From an uncultured Lachnospiraceae bacterium (GTDB lineage: Bacteria > Bacillota > Clostridia > Lachnospirales > Lachnospiraceae): 28,287 nucleotides of DNA. Numbering within the stretch: the first letter of the stretch is position 1; each line of letters begins with the position of its first letter. The DNA lies in NCBI GenBank assembly GCA_934364805.1, contig CAKRMH010000026.1:1-28287 (forward strand). Direction: 5' to 3'. Below, in pieces: positions 1 to 7,984 of this stretch. Under the pieces are notes generated by a model. That model saw nothing but the letters and a program-made list of their open reading frames with translations. It made no database searches and was not told the origin of the DNA. The position numbers and the translations under genes are program-made.

Positions 1-9
1 CCATTCCAA

Positions 10-30
10 GAATCCTGCATTGCAGGATTC
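10..30. repeat. Perfect 21-bp palindrome at window edge
   Basis: Two 10-base arms (GAATCCTGCA and its complement) flank a single T. It lies 15 bases past the stop of the chemoreceptor-like gene and could be its terminator hairpin, but no clear T-run follows on the minus strand inside the window. A second small hairpin (51-58 with 64-71) overlaps the last codons of that gene. Confidence 0.5.
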
Positions 31-45
31 TATCCCTGTTTTCAA

Positions 46-1026
46 TCAAGATTGCGAACTTGTTTCGCAATTACCTAATATATATTCTGTTGCCGACTCC
101 ATAACCGGCTGTATCAGCTGCACCGCATCATCTGTTATTTCCTGCCATGCCTGATATTCTTCTTTCATGTCCCCAAGCTGGATCTGATTGCGCTTCTGAA
201 CTTTTACTATTTCCTGTTCTGCATTCCAAAGTCCGGCTATCCGTTCTTTCATCTCTGCAAGTTCTTCCAAAACGCCATCCTTTGATGCCTTTGCTGCTGT
301 TTCTTTTGTCTCTTCAAAATGCTTCAGCATCTCTGTTTCAAGGATATTATTCTCCTTTAGAATGCCCGCAAGAATGCCAGCCTGTTCCTCAAGCTTCTGT
401 ATTCTGCTTTCCTCTGCTTCCAGTTTGTTTTTTACTGAGGCCACTATGCGCTCATATTCAAAAGACTGATCACGTATTTTCTGTGCAGCCTCCACAAAAT
501 TTTTTCCTGTCTCACCCATTCGTCCTGCTTCGATCGCAGCTGTGAGCGCCAGAACCCCCATGTCCTTTCCCAGTCTCGTCATCTGCTCCATCTGATCCAG
601 ATATTCTTGATTCTGATCCCTCATGGAAGACAAAAATCCATTCAGATATCCGGCCGGTTCCTCGTATTGTTTTTGTGCATCCAGAAGCTGTCTCCACCTT
701 CCTTCCTGATCCTTCATCTGTTCTAATGTTTTTTTGCTGTTTTCTGCCATGTCTGTTACAGACTGATGTACTTCCCTGATATTCTGCTCCAGAATTTTTT
801 CCGTATCAGCATTCTGTGCTGCATACTCAAGCGTCGTATCTGTATTACTGCTGATCTGTTCAAGCTCTGCCTCAAGCTGACCAGCTGATTCCATCATCTC
901 CGAATAGCAGCCTTCTACATGCAGCTTCTGGTCCGCAAGATCTGCCACGATTCCACCGCTTATCTGCAAATGTTTTTTTACCTCCTGAAGTTCCTCTTTT
1001 AAAGCCTTTTTTCTGCTGCCAAACAT
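46..1026 (-). CDS. Soluble methyl-accepting-chemotaxis-like coiled-coil protein
   Basis: The 326-aa protein is almost entirely heptad-rich helix. Around residues 153-188 it carries the hairpin tip of chemoreceptor signalling domains (GVLALTAAIEAGRMGETGKN, compare the family consensus LLALNAAIEAARAGE). There is no transmembrane segment, HAMP domain or ligand-binding domain, so if it signals it does so from the cytoplasm, perhaps through a CheA/CheW array; no che genes are nearby. The tip is degenerate (LTAAIEAGRMG rather than LNAAIEAARAG), so kinase coupling is uncertain and a structural or partitioning role is possible. The ATG is preceded by a clear AGGAGGT site. It lies 36 bases after recJ, probably in the same transcript. 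Family assignment is good; function is inferred. Confidence 0.75.
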   Translation of the reverse strand: MFGSRKKALKEELQEVKKHLQISGGIVADLADQKLHVEGCYSEMMESAGQLEAELEQISSNTDTTLEYAAQNADTEKILEQNIREVHQSVTDMAENSKKTLEQMKDQEGRWRQLLDAQKQYEEPAGYLNGFLSSMRDQNQEYLDQMEQMTRLGKDMGVLALTAAIEAGRMGETGKNFVEAAQKIRDQSFEYERIVASVKNKLEAEESRIQKLEEQAGILAGILKENNILETEMLKHFEETKETAAKASKDGVLEELAEMKERIAGLWNAEQEIVKVQKRNQIQLGDMKEEYQAWQEITDDAVQLIQPVMESATEYILGNCETSSQS

Positions 1027-1062
1027 ATTGCTACCTCCTGTATCATCTATTTTCGCTTAATC

Positions 1063-2823
1063 TTATTGGTAATATTGTATTTCAAACTGCAGGCTTTCCT
1101 CTCCCCGGTAGGAATTAATTTTGGGAAAATACACGATCGACAGCATAATTGCATTGCTTCTCCCATGCATAGCCGCATCAAGTTCATCTGCTCCAAACCG
1201 GGTACTGATATCATCCATAAACTGATCCGGATCACCAAAATAAATACCGGAAACCAGCTTTCCGCTCTGAGTGACCAGAGTCATTTTCCAGATCCTACGT
1301 GTTTTTCCAACCGTCCACATCCGCGAAATCCTGATATTCCGGTCTGCAAACACTGGCTTGGGATTTCCTTTTCCAAACGGCTGTAATAATGAAAATTCAC
1401 GTACCAGATCTTTTGTGACATAATCCATTGGCATTGGCACATCAATTTTCACTTTCGGAGTCAGTTCTTCATCAGAAAGCTCTGCCAGTTCATTGATCCG
1501 TTTCCGGAAAACAGCAACATCCGATTCCTTCATTGATAATCCGGCTGCCATCGGATGACCTCCAAACCTGGTAAAAAGTTCACTGCATTTGCACATTTCA
1601 TCATACATCGAATAGCCTTCGATCGATCGTCCGGAACCTTTTACTCCGTCCTCACTCTTTGTAAGAACAAACACCGGGCGATAACAGGCCTCCCGGATAC
1701 GCCCTGCAATAATTCCCGCAATACTCTCATGGACCTCTGGAAGATACAGAACAATCACTTTATCCTTGTCATATCCTTCTTCTTCGCAAATCTTCCGAGC
1801 ATTTTCTACCCCTTCTGCGGTCATATCCTTACGCTCTTCATTTAAAATGACAAGCTCATTCGCTGTCTGGACTGCCTTTTTTTCATCCGTCTCAAGCAGA
1901 AGGCTTAATGCTCTTTTTGCCGTATCAAGTCTTCCACTTGCATTGATGCATGGACCAATCACAAACCCAAAATGATATGCCTCGATTTCTTCCGGTTCAA
2001 GTCCACACTGTGCGATCAAAGCCCGCATTCCGACATTTTTCGTTTGATGGATCCGTTTTAGTCCCTCGCGAACCAATATCCGGTTCTCATCCGTAAGTTC
2101 CATAACATCGCCCACTGTTGCAAAAGCAACATTTTCCAGGAAATCGAGACTTTCCTGTTCCGGAATACCGAGTTTCTGGTACAGTACACATACCATTTTC
2201 CACGCAACTGCTGCTCCACATAATTCTTTATACGGGTACGGACACTCTTTCTGATGCGGATTCACAATTGCATCGGCTTCACTTGTCAAATACTCCCGGA
2301 CACCATTTTTCTCCATATACGGGATCTCATGGTGGTCTGTCACAAGTACCGTCATGCCAGACTGCTTTGCATATGCGATCTCCTCAATCGCTGCAATTCC
2401 ATTGTCACAGGTAAGTATCGTATCAACTCCAGCCTGTTCTGCTTCATCGATCAGATTCTGGTTTAATCCATATCCATCTTTCATACGGTCCGGTATCTGT
2501 GCGCTGACATTGGCCCCACACCGGCGCAAAGCTGTAATAAGTATGTAAGATGACATCACTCCATCAATATCATAATCACCAATTACACGGATTGCAGCAT
2601 TCTCTGCAATCTTCACACACAAAATATCAGTCAGAAGATCCATGTCTTTCATAGAAATCGGATCATAACAGTCTTCCACCGTTCCACTTAAAAACTTCCG
2701 GATCTCCGCATCTTCCAGAATGCCGCGGTTGCGAATGATCCGTGCGGTCACCTGGTCAATATGAAAGCGCTCCCCAATCCCTTTAAAATCCGCTTTTTTA
2801 TTTGTTAAAAACCACTGTTCCAT
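1063..2823 (-). CDS. recJ: Single-stranded-DNA-specific 5'-3' exonuclease RecJ
   Basis: RecJ degrades single-stranded DNA 5'-3' in RecF-pathway recombination and mismatch/base-excision repair. The 586-aa protein shows the DHH phosphoesterase signature: DYDIDG at residues 83-88, DHH at 163-165 within VTDHHE, and a downstream DHHA1 region with a GGHPMAAGLS segment, followed by an OB-like C-terminal part. Length fits the compact clostridial RecJ. It starts 6 bases after the truA stop, with its weak GAGAAAG ribosome site lying inside the truA 3' end, so it is likely translationally coupled to truA. All metal-binding Asp/His residues I looked for are present. Confidence 0.93.
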   Translation of the reverse strand: MEQWFLTNKKADFKGIGERFHIDQVTARIIRNRGILEDAEIRKFLSGTVEDCYDPISMKDMDLLTDILCVKIAENAAIRVIGDYDIDGVMSSYILITALRRCGANVSAQIPDRMKDGYGLNQNLIDEAEQAGVDTILTCDNGIAAIEEIAYAKQSGMTVLVTDHHEIPYMEKNGVREYLTSEADAIVNPHQKECPYPYKELCGAAVAWKMVCVLYQKLGIPEQESLDFLENVAFATVGDVMELTDENRILVREGLKRIHQTKNVGMRALIAQCGLEPEEIEAYHFGFVIGPCINASGRLDTAKRALSLLLETDEKKAVQTANELVILNEERKDMTAEGVENARKICEEEGYDKDKVIVLYLPEVHESIAGIIAGRIREACYRPVFVLTKSEDGVKGSGRSIEGYSMYDEMCKCSELFTRFGGHPMAAGLSMKESDVAVFRKRINELAELSDEELTPKVKIDVPMPMDYVTKDLVREFSLLQPFGKGNPKPVFADRNIRISRMWTVGKTRRIWKMTLVTQSGKLVSGIYFGDPDQFMDDISTRFGADELDAAMHGRSNAIMLSIVYFPKINSYRGEESLQFEIQYYQ

Positions 2824-2829
2824 TGTCTG

Positions 2830-3579
2830 CTACCAGTCTTTCTCGTAAGTCACATGTAATAACGTAAGCCCCTGTGGTGGAGCTGTATATCCGGCTCTTG
2901 ACCGGTCCTTTGCTTCTAATATTTCTGTCATTTCCTCTGGATTACGGCTTCCATTTCCGACCTCAATGAGTGTTCCCGTCAGAATCCGTATCATGTTCTG
3001 CAAAAATCCATCTCCGGAATAGGTAAGACGTATTTCATCCTTTGTCTTCTCCACATCAATGCGATACACGGTACGCACCGCCGATTTTTTAAATTTGCGG
3101 TTACCACAAAATGACGTGTAATCATGTGTTCCGCATAAAAGATCTGCTGCCTTTTTCATTTTTTCTATATCCAATGGCTGCTTATAGTCATACAATTCAC
3201 GCCGTTCAAATACATTCGGTACGATTCCTGTGTGAATCCGGTACTGATAGGTCTTCTCCACTGCATGATACCTTGCATGAAAGCGCTCGTCTACCTCTTC
3301 CATGGCAATGACTGCGATATCATCCGGAAGATACCGGTTCAGCCACTGAAAAATCTCCTCCATGTGAAAATGTTCATCCAGATGAAAATTTGCCACCTGT
3401 CCTCTTGCATGCACACCTGCATCCGTTCTTCCTGATCCGGTCACCTCCACCGGATGTCCCGCAAGTGTCTGCAGCACATTCTGAAGTTTTCCCTGAATTG
3501 TCTGGTCTGTTGACTTTTGTACCTGCCAGCCTTTGTATCTGGTCCCATCATATTGAACCGTGATTTTATAATTTTTCAT
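2830..3579 (-). CDS. truA: tRNA pseudouridine synthase A
   Basis: TruA isomerises U38-U40 in the anticodon stem-loop of many tRNAs. The 249-aa protein begins with the family N-terminus (YKITVQYDGTRYKGWQ) and contains the catalytic motif GRTDAGVHA with the nucleophilic Asp at residue 53; the C-terminal half has the usual FCGNRK and FLQNMIR segments. I chose the ATG at 3579, preceded by AAGGA at suitable spacing. An in-frame ATG at 3651 would add 24 residues from repeat-like intergenic sequence that do not belong to the family. It is the first gene of the truA-recJ-chemoreceptor-like run. No convincing promoter was seen in the repeat-rich region upstream. Confidence 0.94.
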   Translation of the reverse strand: MKNYKITVQYDGTRYKGWQVQKSTDQTIQGKLQNVLQTLAGHPVEVTGSGRTDAGVHARGQVANFHLDEHFHMEEIFQWLNRYLPDDIAVIAMEEVDERFHARYHAVEKTYQYRIHTGIVPNVFERRELYDYKQPLDIEKMKKAADLLCGTHDYTSFCGNRKFKKSAVRTVYRIDVEKTKDEIRLTYSGDGFLQNMIRILTGTLIEVGNGSRNPEEMTEILEAKDRSRAGYTAPPQGLTLLHVTYEKDW

Positions 3580-3919
3580 GGTGTTGTCCTTATGTTTCGT
3601 ATACTTTTTGTATATTTTTCTGCCGTACCATTTTGCACTTGCGGTATGCACAGCATATATCGTAGATATTTCTCCGTAATAGCGGAATTTCTTTCATCTA
3701 CGCCTAATTCCATCCCTATGCCGCATAGTTTGCATAGTGTTTTCTCCGTAAATGCGCATTTCTTTTTGATTACACCATCATTTTTCCGTAATTTGGCGGT
3801 GTAATCAATGCTTTTCTTTACTCTGCGGAGAATCTGGCATTTCATGCGATGAAAAACGTAAATTTTTCGGTGTAATGACTCATTTTTCTCTGTTTACGGA
3901 GAAACCAATGGCTGCCTGT

Positions 3920-4054
3920 GCTCGCAAACGCTCTTGCGTTTTCTCGCTGACGGGCAGTCGCCCTATCACGTTCTCATGCATCTGTATAAACTTCGCAGTG
4001 CAGGCTCGCAAACGCCCTTGCGTTTTCTCGCTGACGGGCAGTCGCCCTATCACG
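3920..4054. repeat. Pair of 51-bp direct repeats, one mismatch
   Basis: Copies lie at 3920-3970 and 4004-4054, separated by 33 bases. They differ at one base (CTCTTG versus CCCTTG). Each unit contains two small hairpins: AAACGC-N4-GCGTTT and GGGC-AGTC-GCCC. Near-identity implies a recent duplication or ongoing homogenisation. Confidence 0.85.
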
Positions 4055-4111
4055 CAGGAAAGAACGTCCTTTCTGCCTGCAAGCAGGCGAAATGTCGTTC
4101 TTTCCTGCGTG
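4051..4111. repeat. Long nested stem-loop
   Basis: Perfect 16-base arms CACGCAGGAAAGAACG (4051-4066) and its complement (4096-4111) enclose a second hairpin GCCTGC-AA-GCAGGC (4075-4088). The left arm overlaps the last bases of the second 51-bp repeat. There is no T-run on either side, so it is a repeat-element palindrome rather than a standard terminator. Confidence 0.85.
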
Positions 4112-4139
4112 GCACTGCTCGTTGCCTACGCTCATTATC

Positions 4140-4221
4140 TCATGTGCTTCGCACATGAGGCCTGCGGCTGATATTTATGCGCATTCGCGCATGATATAAT
4201 TCGCTACGCTCATTATATCAT
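4140..4221. repeat. Cluster of three consecutive hairpins
   Basis: Three perfect inverted repeats follow one another: TCATGTGC/GCACATGA (4140-4147 and 4151-4158, loop TTC), ATGCGC/GCGCAT (4177-4182 and 4187-4192, loop ATTC), and ATGATATAAT/ATTATATCAT (4191-4200 and 4212-4221). They sit immediately downstream of the sleC-like stop and might act as a processing or termination barrier for it, but lack a poly-T tract. Confidence 0.8.
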
Positions 4222-4241
4222 GTTTCATACATGGTTGTCAC

Positions 4242-5501
4242 CTACACAAGCTCCGCTATCCTTGTAACGGCTACGTAGATTGCTGATATCTGATACCATG
4301 TTCGATAATCAACAATTCCGGTAACCGGAAGACCAAATACAGACTGAAATGCTTCTACGGCTCTTTTCGTCTGTTCTCCATAGATTCCATCCGGTGTAAC
4401 TTCCGGAATTGCCGGATAACTTAGCGCAATCCGCTGTAACTGCTCCTGCAGCTGTCTTACCTTGGCTCCGGTTGCACCAATACCAAGATTATATCCCGGC
4501 CAGGATGCAGGAATTCCCGAAATCGCTTCTGCCGTATTGATATACAAATCATTTCCATAAAACTCTCTTAGGATCTCGATCGCCGAATAATTCTGATCGC
4601 CCAGATACTTGCTGCCCCACTGTGTCATCCACTCCGGACAGGTCACCTTCTGTCCGTCACAATACTGCGTAAGAATTGGCTGTGTGACATTAGGACGTGA
4701 AAGATAATTCTCAAAAAGTTCATCTACAACACGGGAGATATTTTCAAAAATATTTCTTCCATACACAAATTTATGATCAAATGCCGTCGACGATGTAATC
4801 GTAAAATCATATCCTTTGCCCCTGTACCACTCTGTATACACACGGTTCATGGTAAAAGACATAATTGCCAGAATATTGGCACGAAGTGTTGCATCCGGCC
4901 ATGTTGCATAAATTTCACTGGATGCAACATTTTTAATGTAATCCCGGTAACGTACATAATAGTTGTTGGCTGTCGGATCTGTTGGCACTCCATCATGGAC
5001 TACCACATATTCCGGAATAACAACACGGCTCAATACGATCTCTCCGGTCTCTGTTACTGGTTTTACCTCTGATTCCGGGATTTTCGGTGGATAATCTCCA
5101 TACAGCGTATGTGCCGGAATTACAATATTATCTATCGGATTCCCCGGTGCATCTTCCGCTTCGAGCTGCACGCTCTGCAGCGCCGTTTCTTCCGGCAGCA
5201 CATTGATAGCAGATATGTTAATCGGTCGATATCCGCCAGCACTGACATTAATGGTGTATTCTGCGTATGGCTGCTGCCTGGCTGGTTCCATAGAATACTC
5301 AAGGGGCGGAGTATCCAATGTAAAGACCTGTGAATTTCCCGATGCATCTGTATTCACCTCCTCTAAAATCTGTGAAGGATTCCCTGTATATGTCAAAGTA
5401 ATCTTTGCATCTGCAATCGGAATACTCTGACTTGTTGTTACATTCACCCGCAGTTTTCCTTTATCTACGGCCTCCTGTTGTAAATAATGCAGATTTTTCA
5501 T
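4242..5501 (-). CDS. sleC: SleC-like spore cortex-lytic enzyme (SpoIID-type domain + peptidoglycan-binding domain)
   Basis: SleC is the clostridial cortex lytic transglycosylase, stored as a proenzyme in the spore and activated at germination by Csp proteases. This 419-aa protein has the same layout: an N-terminal beta-rich propeptide-like region (residues 1 to about 130), a linker with HTLYGDYPPKIPES, a SpoIID-like catalytic region with KNVASSEIY (candidate catalytic Glu196) and later QYCDGQ, MTQWGSK and EILREFYG, then a peptidoglycan-binding domain (about 342-405, DGIYGEQTKRAVEAFQ). Resemblance to C. difficile SleC, as I remember it, runs the whole length. I chose the ATG at 5501, which has an AAGG site; an ATG at 5546 lacks one. 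No cspBAC-like protease gene is in the window. Clostridia often have several paralogues, so the germination role is inferred. Confidence 0.85.
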   Translation of the reverse strand: MKNLHYLQQEAVDKGKLRVNVTTSQSIPIADAKITLTYTGNPSQILEEVNTDASGNSQVFTLDTPPLEYSMEPARQQPYAEYTINVSAGGYRPINISAINVLPEETALQSVQLEAEDAPGNPIDNIVIPAHTLYGDYPPKIPESEVKPVTETGEIVLSRVVIPEYVVVHDGVPTDPTANNYYVRYRDYIKNVASSEIYATWPDATLRANILAIMSFTMNRVYTEWYRGKGYDFTITSSTAFDHKFVYGRNIFENISRVVDELFENYLSRPNVTQPILTQYCDGQKVTCPEWMTQWGSKYLGDQNYSAIEILREFYGNDLYINTAEAISGIPASWPGYNLGIGATGAKVRQLQEQLQRIALSYPAIPEVTPDGIYGEQTKRAVEAFQSVFGLPVTGIVDYRTWYQISAIYVAVTRIAELV

Positions 5502-5554
5502 ATACTTACCTTTTTTTTCATTCTTTTTATGATATGCTTCTGTCATACAGGGGG

Positions 5555-5582
5555 TTACATTATGCCGGCAATTTGCTATAAT
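5555..5582 (+). promoter_or_regulatory. Sigma-A-type promoter for the flavin-reductase-like gene
   Basis: TTACAT (5555-5560), a 16-base spacer and TATAAT (5577-5582), preceded by TG in extended -10 position. It points toward the gene starting at 5654 and would give a leader of roughly 65 bases. Confidence 0.65.
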
Positions 5583-5653
5583 ACATATATAAGGATAAGT
5601 AGCTGCTCAACACCTTCACAGCTACGAAAATAAATTGAAAAAGAGGTAATTCT

Positions 5654-6163
5654 ATGCATGCATTTCAGACTTTTCCAATTGAACAATTCGATATGAATCC
5701 ATTTACCAAGATCGGTAAAGAATGGGCACTTGTCACAGCCGGTGACAAAAACAAATGCAACACCATGACGGTAAGCTGGGGTGGTGTCGGTGTTCTCTGG
5801 GGCAAAAATGTGGTATACATTTTCATCCGTGATTCCAGATACACCAAGGAATTCATCGATAACGGAGAATTCTTCTCTCTGTCTTTCCTTTCCGAGGAAC
5901 ATCGTGCTTCTCTTCAGTATTGCGGAGCACATTCTGGAAGAAACGACAATGACAAATGGGCGAATGCAGGACTCACACCGGAATTCCGACACAGTATTCC
6001 GTACCCGGATGAGGCAAACCTTGTTATGCTCTGCCGTAAAATGGCCCGTATCCCGATCACAGAGGATACATTCCTTGATCCACAGATCATGGAACGCTGG
6101 TACGCAGATCATGACATGCATGAGATGTACGTAGGTGAAATCATCGAAGTCATGGCCCGTTGA
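5654..6163 (+). CDS. Flavin reductase-like FMN-binding split-barrel protein
   Basis: The 169-aa protein fits the flavin reductase-like (FMN-binding split barrel) family. It shows the family N-terminal pattern of a target segment (PFTKIGKEWALVTAG), a conserved N/C-T-M-T-VSWGG strand, then a strand VVYIFIRDSRYTKEFID in which the flavin-contacting R and T/Y usually lie, and SFLSEEHR. Such proteins reduce or bind FMN, with substrates differing by subfamily; the subfamily here is common in Clostridia and has no assigned substrate that I know. AGAGGT lies 7 bases before the ATG. It is monocistronic between its own promoter and the terminator at 6229-6276. Confidence 0.85.
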   Translation: MHAFQTFPIEQFDMNPFTKIGKEWALVTAGDKNKCNTMTVSWGGVGVLWGKNVVYIFIRDSRYTKEFIDNGEFFSLSFLSEEHRASLQYCGAHSGRNDNDKWANAGLTPEFRHSIPYPDEANLVMLCRKMARIPITEDTFLDPQIMERWYADHDMHEMYVGEIIEVMAR

Positions 6164-6228
6164 TCATGTTTTTATAGGATTCGGATGCGAAATTAAAAGC
6201 GGCCTTTCGACACTCTGATTTCCATAAG

Positions 6229-6276
6229 AAAAGACCTGGATATTTTGGATTCCTTCGTCCAAACTCCAGGTCTTTT
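6229..6276. terminator. Bidirectional intrinsic terminator
   Basis: Twelve-base arms AAAAGACCTGGA (6229-6240) and TCCAGGTCTTTT (6265-6276) pair perfectly, with an inner TTGGA/TCCAA stem in the loop and T-runs on both strands. It serves the convergent flavin-reductase-like gene and tcdA. Confidence 0.9.
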
Positions 6277-6281
6277 TCATT

Positions 6282-7034
6282 CTATTTTATCAGATCTTTT
6301 ACAACTTCGCCTGCAATGATCAGTCCTGCAACCGAGGGAACAAACGCCACACTTCCCGGAATATCACGCCGTTCTGTACATTTATGCTCTGCTCCCGGCG
6401 GACAGATACAGTTTGTTCTGCAGCTGATTGCCATATCCTCGATCGGTCTTGTCGGTTTCTCTTCAGAATAGACAACCTTTAACTTCTTCACACCACGTTT
6501 TTTCAGTTCTCTCCGCATCACCTTGGCTAACGGACAGACCTTTGTTTTGTAAATGTCTGCCACCCGGAACTGGCTGGCATCTAATTTATTGCCGGCTCCC
6601 ATACTGCTGATAATCGGAATGTCAAGTTCTTTTGCCTTCATGACAAGCGCAATCTTCGCTGTCACTGTATCAACCGCATCCACGATATAATCGTACTCTT
6701 CAAAAGGAAAATCGTCCTGATTCTCCGGAAGAAAAAAACATTTGTGAATACGCACATCTGCATTCGGATTGATCTCCAGAATACGGTCACGCATCACATC
6801 TGCCTTATACTGTCCAACGGTTTTTCTTGTAGCGATAATCTGTCTGTTTAAATTGGTCAGACAGACCTTGTCATCGTCAATCAGATCAAAGGCACCAACT
6901 CCACTGCGGACAAGTGCCTCACAGACATAACCGCCGACTCCACCCACTCCAAATACTGCAACTCTGGATTTCTCCAGCTTCGTCATTGCCTCTTTTCCAA
7001 GTAATAATTCTGTTCTTGAAAATTGTGTAAGCAT
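6282..7034 (-). CDS. tcdA: tRNA threonylcarbamoyladenosine dehydratase (cyclising t6A to ct6A)
   Basis: A 250-aa E1/ThiF-family protein. It carries the ATP-binding loop AVFGVGGVGGYVCEALVRSG (about residues 25-44), the acidic nucleotide-contact segment IDDDKVCLTNLNRQ, YDYIVDAVDT, and a C-terminal half with clustered cysteines (NCICPPGAEHKC). TcdA uses ATP to convert t6A37 of ANN-decoding tRNAs to the cyclic ct6A form. The length and the VCPLAKVMRRELKKRGV segment distinguish TcdA from ThiF/MoeB. An AGGAG site lies 8 bases before the ATG. It has its own promoter and is not part of the upstream sugar operon. Confidence 0.9.
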   Translation of the reverse strand: MLTQFSRTELLLGKEAMTKLEKSRVAVFGVGGVGGYVCEALVRSGVGAFDLIDDDKVCLTNLNRQIIATRKTVGQYKADVMRDRILEINPNADVRIHKCFFLPENQDDFPFEEYDYIVDAVDTVTAKIALVMKAKELDIPIISSMGAGNKLDASQFRVADIYKTKVCPLAKVMRRELKKRGVKKLKVVYSEEKPTRPIEDMAISCRTNCICPPGAEHKCTERRDIPGSVAFVPSVAGLIIAGEVVKDLIK

Positions 7035-7065
7035 CTCTTTATCTCCTACTATTCTTGTGGGTTTT

Positions 7066-7094
7066 ATATTATATCATTTCTGGCTGCTTGTCAA
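7066..7094 (-). promoter_or_regulatory. Strong sigma-A promoter for tcdA
   Basis: Read on the minus strand: TTGACA (7094-7089), a 17-base spacer and TAATAT (7071-7066); an overlapping TATAAT is at 7073-7068. It lies between the malG-like stop and the tcdA start. Confidence 0.75.
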
Positions 7095-7144
7095 TTCCAG
7101 CCGCATATCACAGACAGCTTCTGATTGAAAAGTCCCTTTCAAAT

Positions 7145-7984
7145 TTATCCTTTTACAGCCCCCTGTGCCATGCCATTTACCATATCTTTGACAAGGAAAA
7201 AATAAAGAAGCACAATTGGCACAGCAATAAACACACTCCCGGCCGCAAATCTTGCAAACTCTGTTTCGTCCAGGTTCATCAACCCAACCGCAACCGTATA
7301 GAGATCTTTTTCTTTCAACAGGAGCTTCGGTAAAATAAAGTCACTCCATGGCCATGTGAAGGCAGTCAGGGCGGTGTATACAATGATCGGCTTGGAAAGC
7401 GGAAGATGAATTCTGGTAAACACCTGAAAATTGGTAGCGCCATCAATTCTTGCAGCCTCATCGATTGCCTTCGGAATTGTGTCAAAAAAGCCTTTCTGTG
7501 TCAGATACCCCATCGGTGCACCAGCCGCATAGATCAGGATCAGTCCCCACAGATGGTTGATCAGATTAAACTGCGTCATCAAAAGATAAACTGCGATCAT
7601 TCCCATAAAAGATGGAAACATGCCAAGAACCATCGTTGTTTTCATCATTGGTCTTCTTGCACGAAACGTAAATCTGGACATCGTGTAGGCTGTCAGGATT
7701 ACTAGAAAAGTTCCTAAAATGCAGCTTCCGGCTGCCACAAACAGCGTATTGAAAAACCACCTCGGATAGTTGTAAAGAGACGTATCCGTAAAAAGCTTCT
7801 GAAAACTTGCCAGACTATATTCTTTTGGGAAAAACCCATCGAAGGAATAGATTGTTCCCGACTTTGAAAAAGATGCTAAAATCAGCCAGAGGCATGGGAA
7901 GAAAAACACCGCTGCCACTGCAATCAGAATCAGATAGGTAATACCCGTATCCAGAATCCTGCCCACTCTAAATTTTGCACTCAT
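7145..7984 (-). CDS. malG: Maltodextrin-type ABC transporter permease (MalG family)
   Basis: The 279-aa membrane protein has six predicted helices and the EAA loop of binding-protein-dependent permeases (DEAARIDGATNFQVFTRIHLPL, roughly residues 180-202), which docks the ATPase. The substrate is inferred to be malto-oligosaccharide from the neighbouring GH13 enzyme and binding protein. The start codon overlaps the malF stop by four bases (ATGA) and a GGGAGGAGG site lies in the malF 3' end, so translation is coupled. No ATPase gene follows; such systems usually share an MsmX/MsmK-type ATPase encoded elsewhere. Confidence 0.9.
   Translation of the reverse strand: MSAKFRVGRILDTGITYLILIAVAAVFFFPCLWLILASFSKSGTIYSFDGFFPKEYSLASFQKLFTDTSLYNYPRWFFNTLFVAAGSCILGTFLVILTAYTMSRFTFRARRPMMKTTMVLGMFPSFMGMIAVYLLMTQFNLINHLWGLILIYAAGAPMGYLTQKGFFDTIPKAIDEAARIDGATNFQVFTRIHLPLSKPIIVYTALTAFTWPWSDFILPKLLLKEKDLYTVAVGLMNLDETEFARFAAGSVFIAVPIVLLYFFLVKDMVNGMAQGAVKG

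Larger units (their letters stand above)
3580..4241. repeat. Gene-free mosaic of palindromic and direct repeats
   Basis: About 660 bases between truA and the sleC-like gene contain no convincing gene. The truA-proximal half holds several diverged TCCGTAA-centred units, including an inverted pair GATTACACC (3768-3776) / GGTGTAATC (3798-3806) and TTTCTCCGTAAA (3741-3752) with an inverted copy at 3893-3904. The other half is a chain of two long direct repeats and several hairpins, listed separately. The hairpin loops share a GCG-A-CG-like flavour (TTC, ATTC, TCGCTACGCTC). This resembles REP/BIME-type intergenic repeat clusters. Short open frames in it are by-products of the repeats. Confidence 0.75.

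Noticed and set aside
3576..3845. 89-aa minus-strand open frame upstream of and overlapping the truA start
   Set aside because: It is built from repeat-like intergenic sequence, overlaps the truA start in another frame, and has no ribosome site or family resemblance.
3920..4054. Possible CRISPR array (repeat-spacer-repeat)
   Set aside because: There are only two copies, the units are 51 bp with internal hairpins, the single spacer is itself repeat-like, and there are no cas genes.
3875..4171. Several open frames on both strands in the repeat region
   Set aside because: They read through the 51-bp direct repeats and hairpins, giving duplicated peptide segments; these are repeat by-products.
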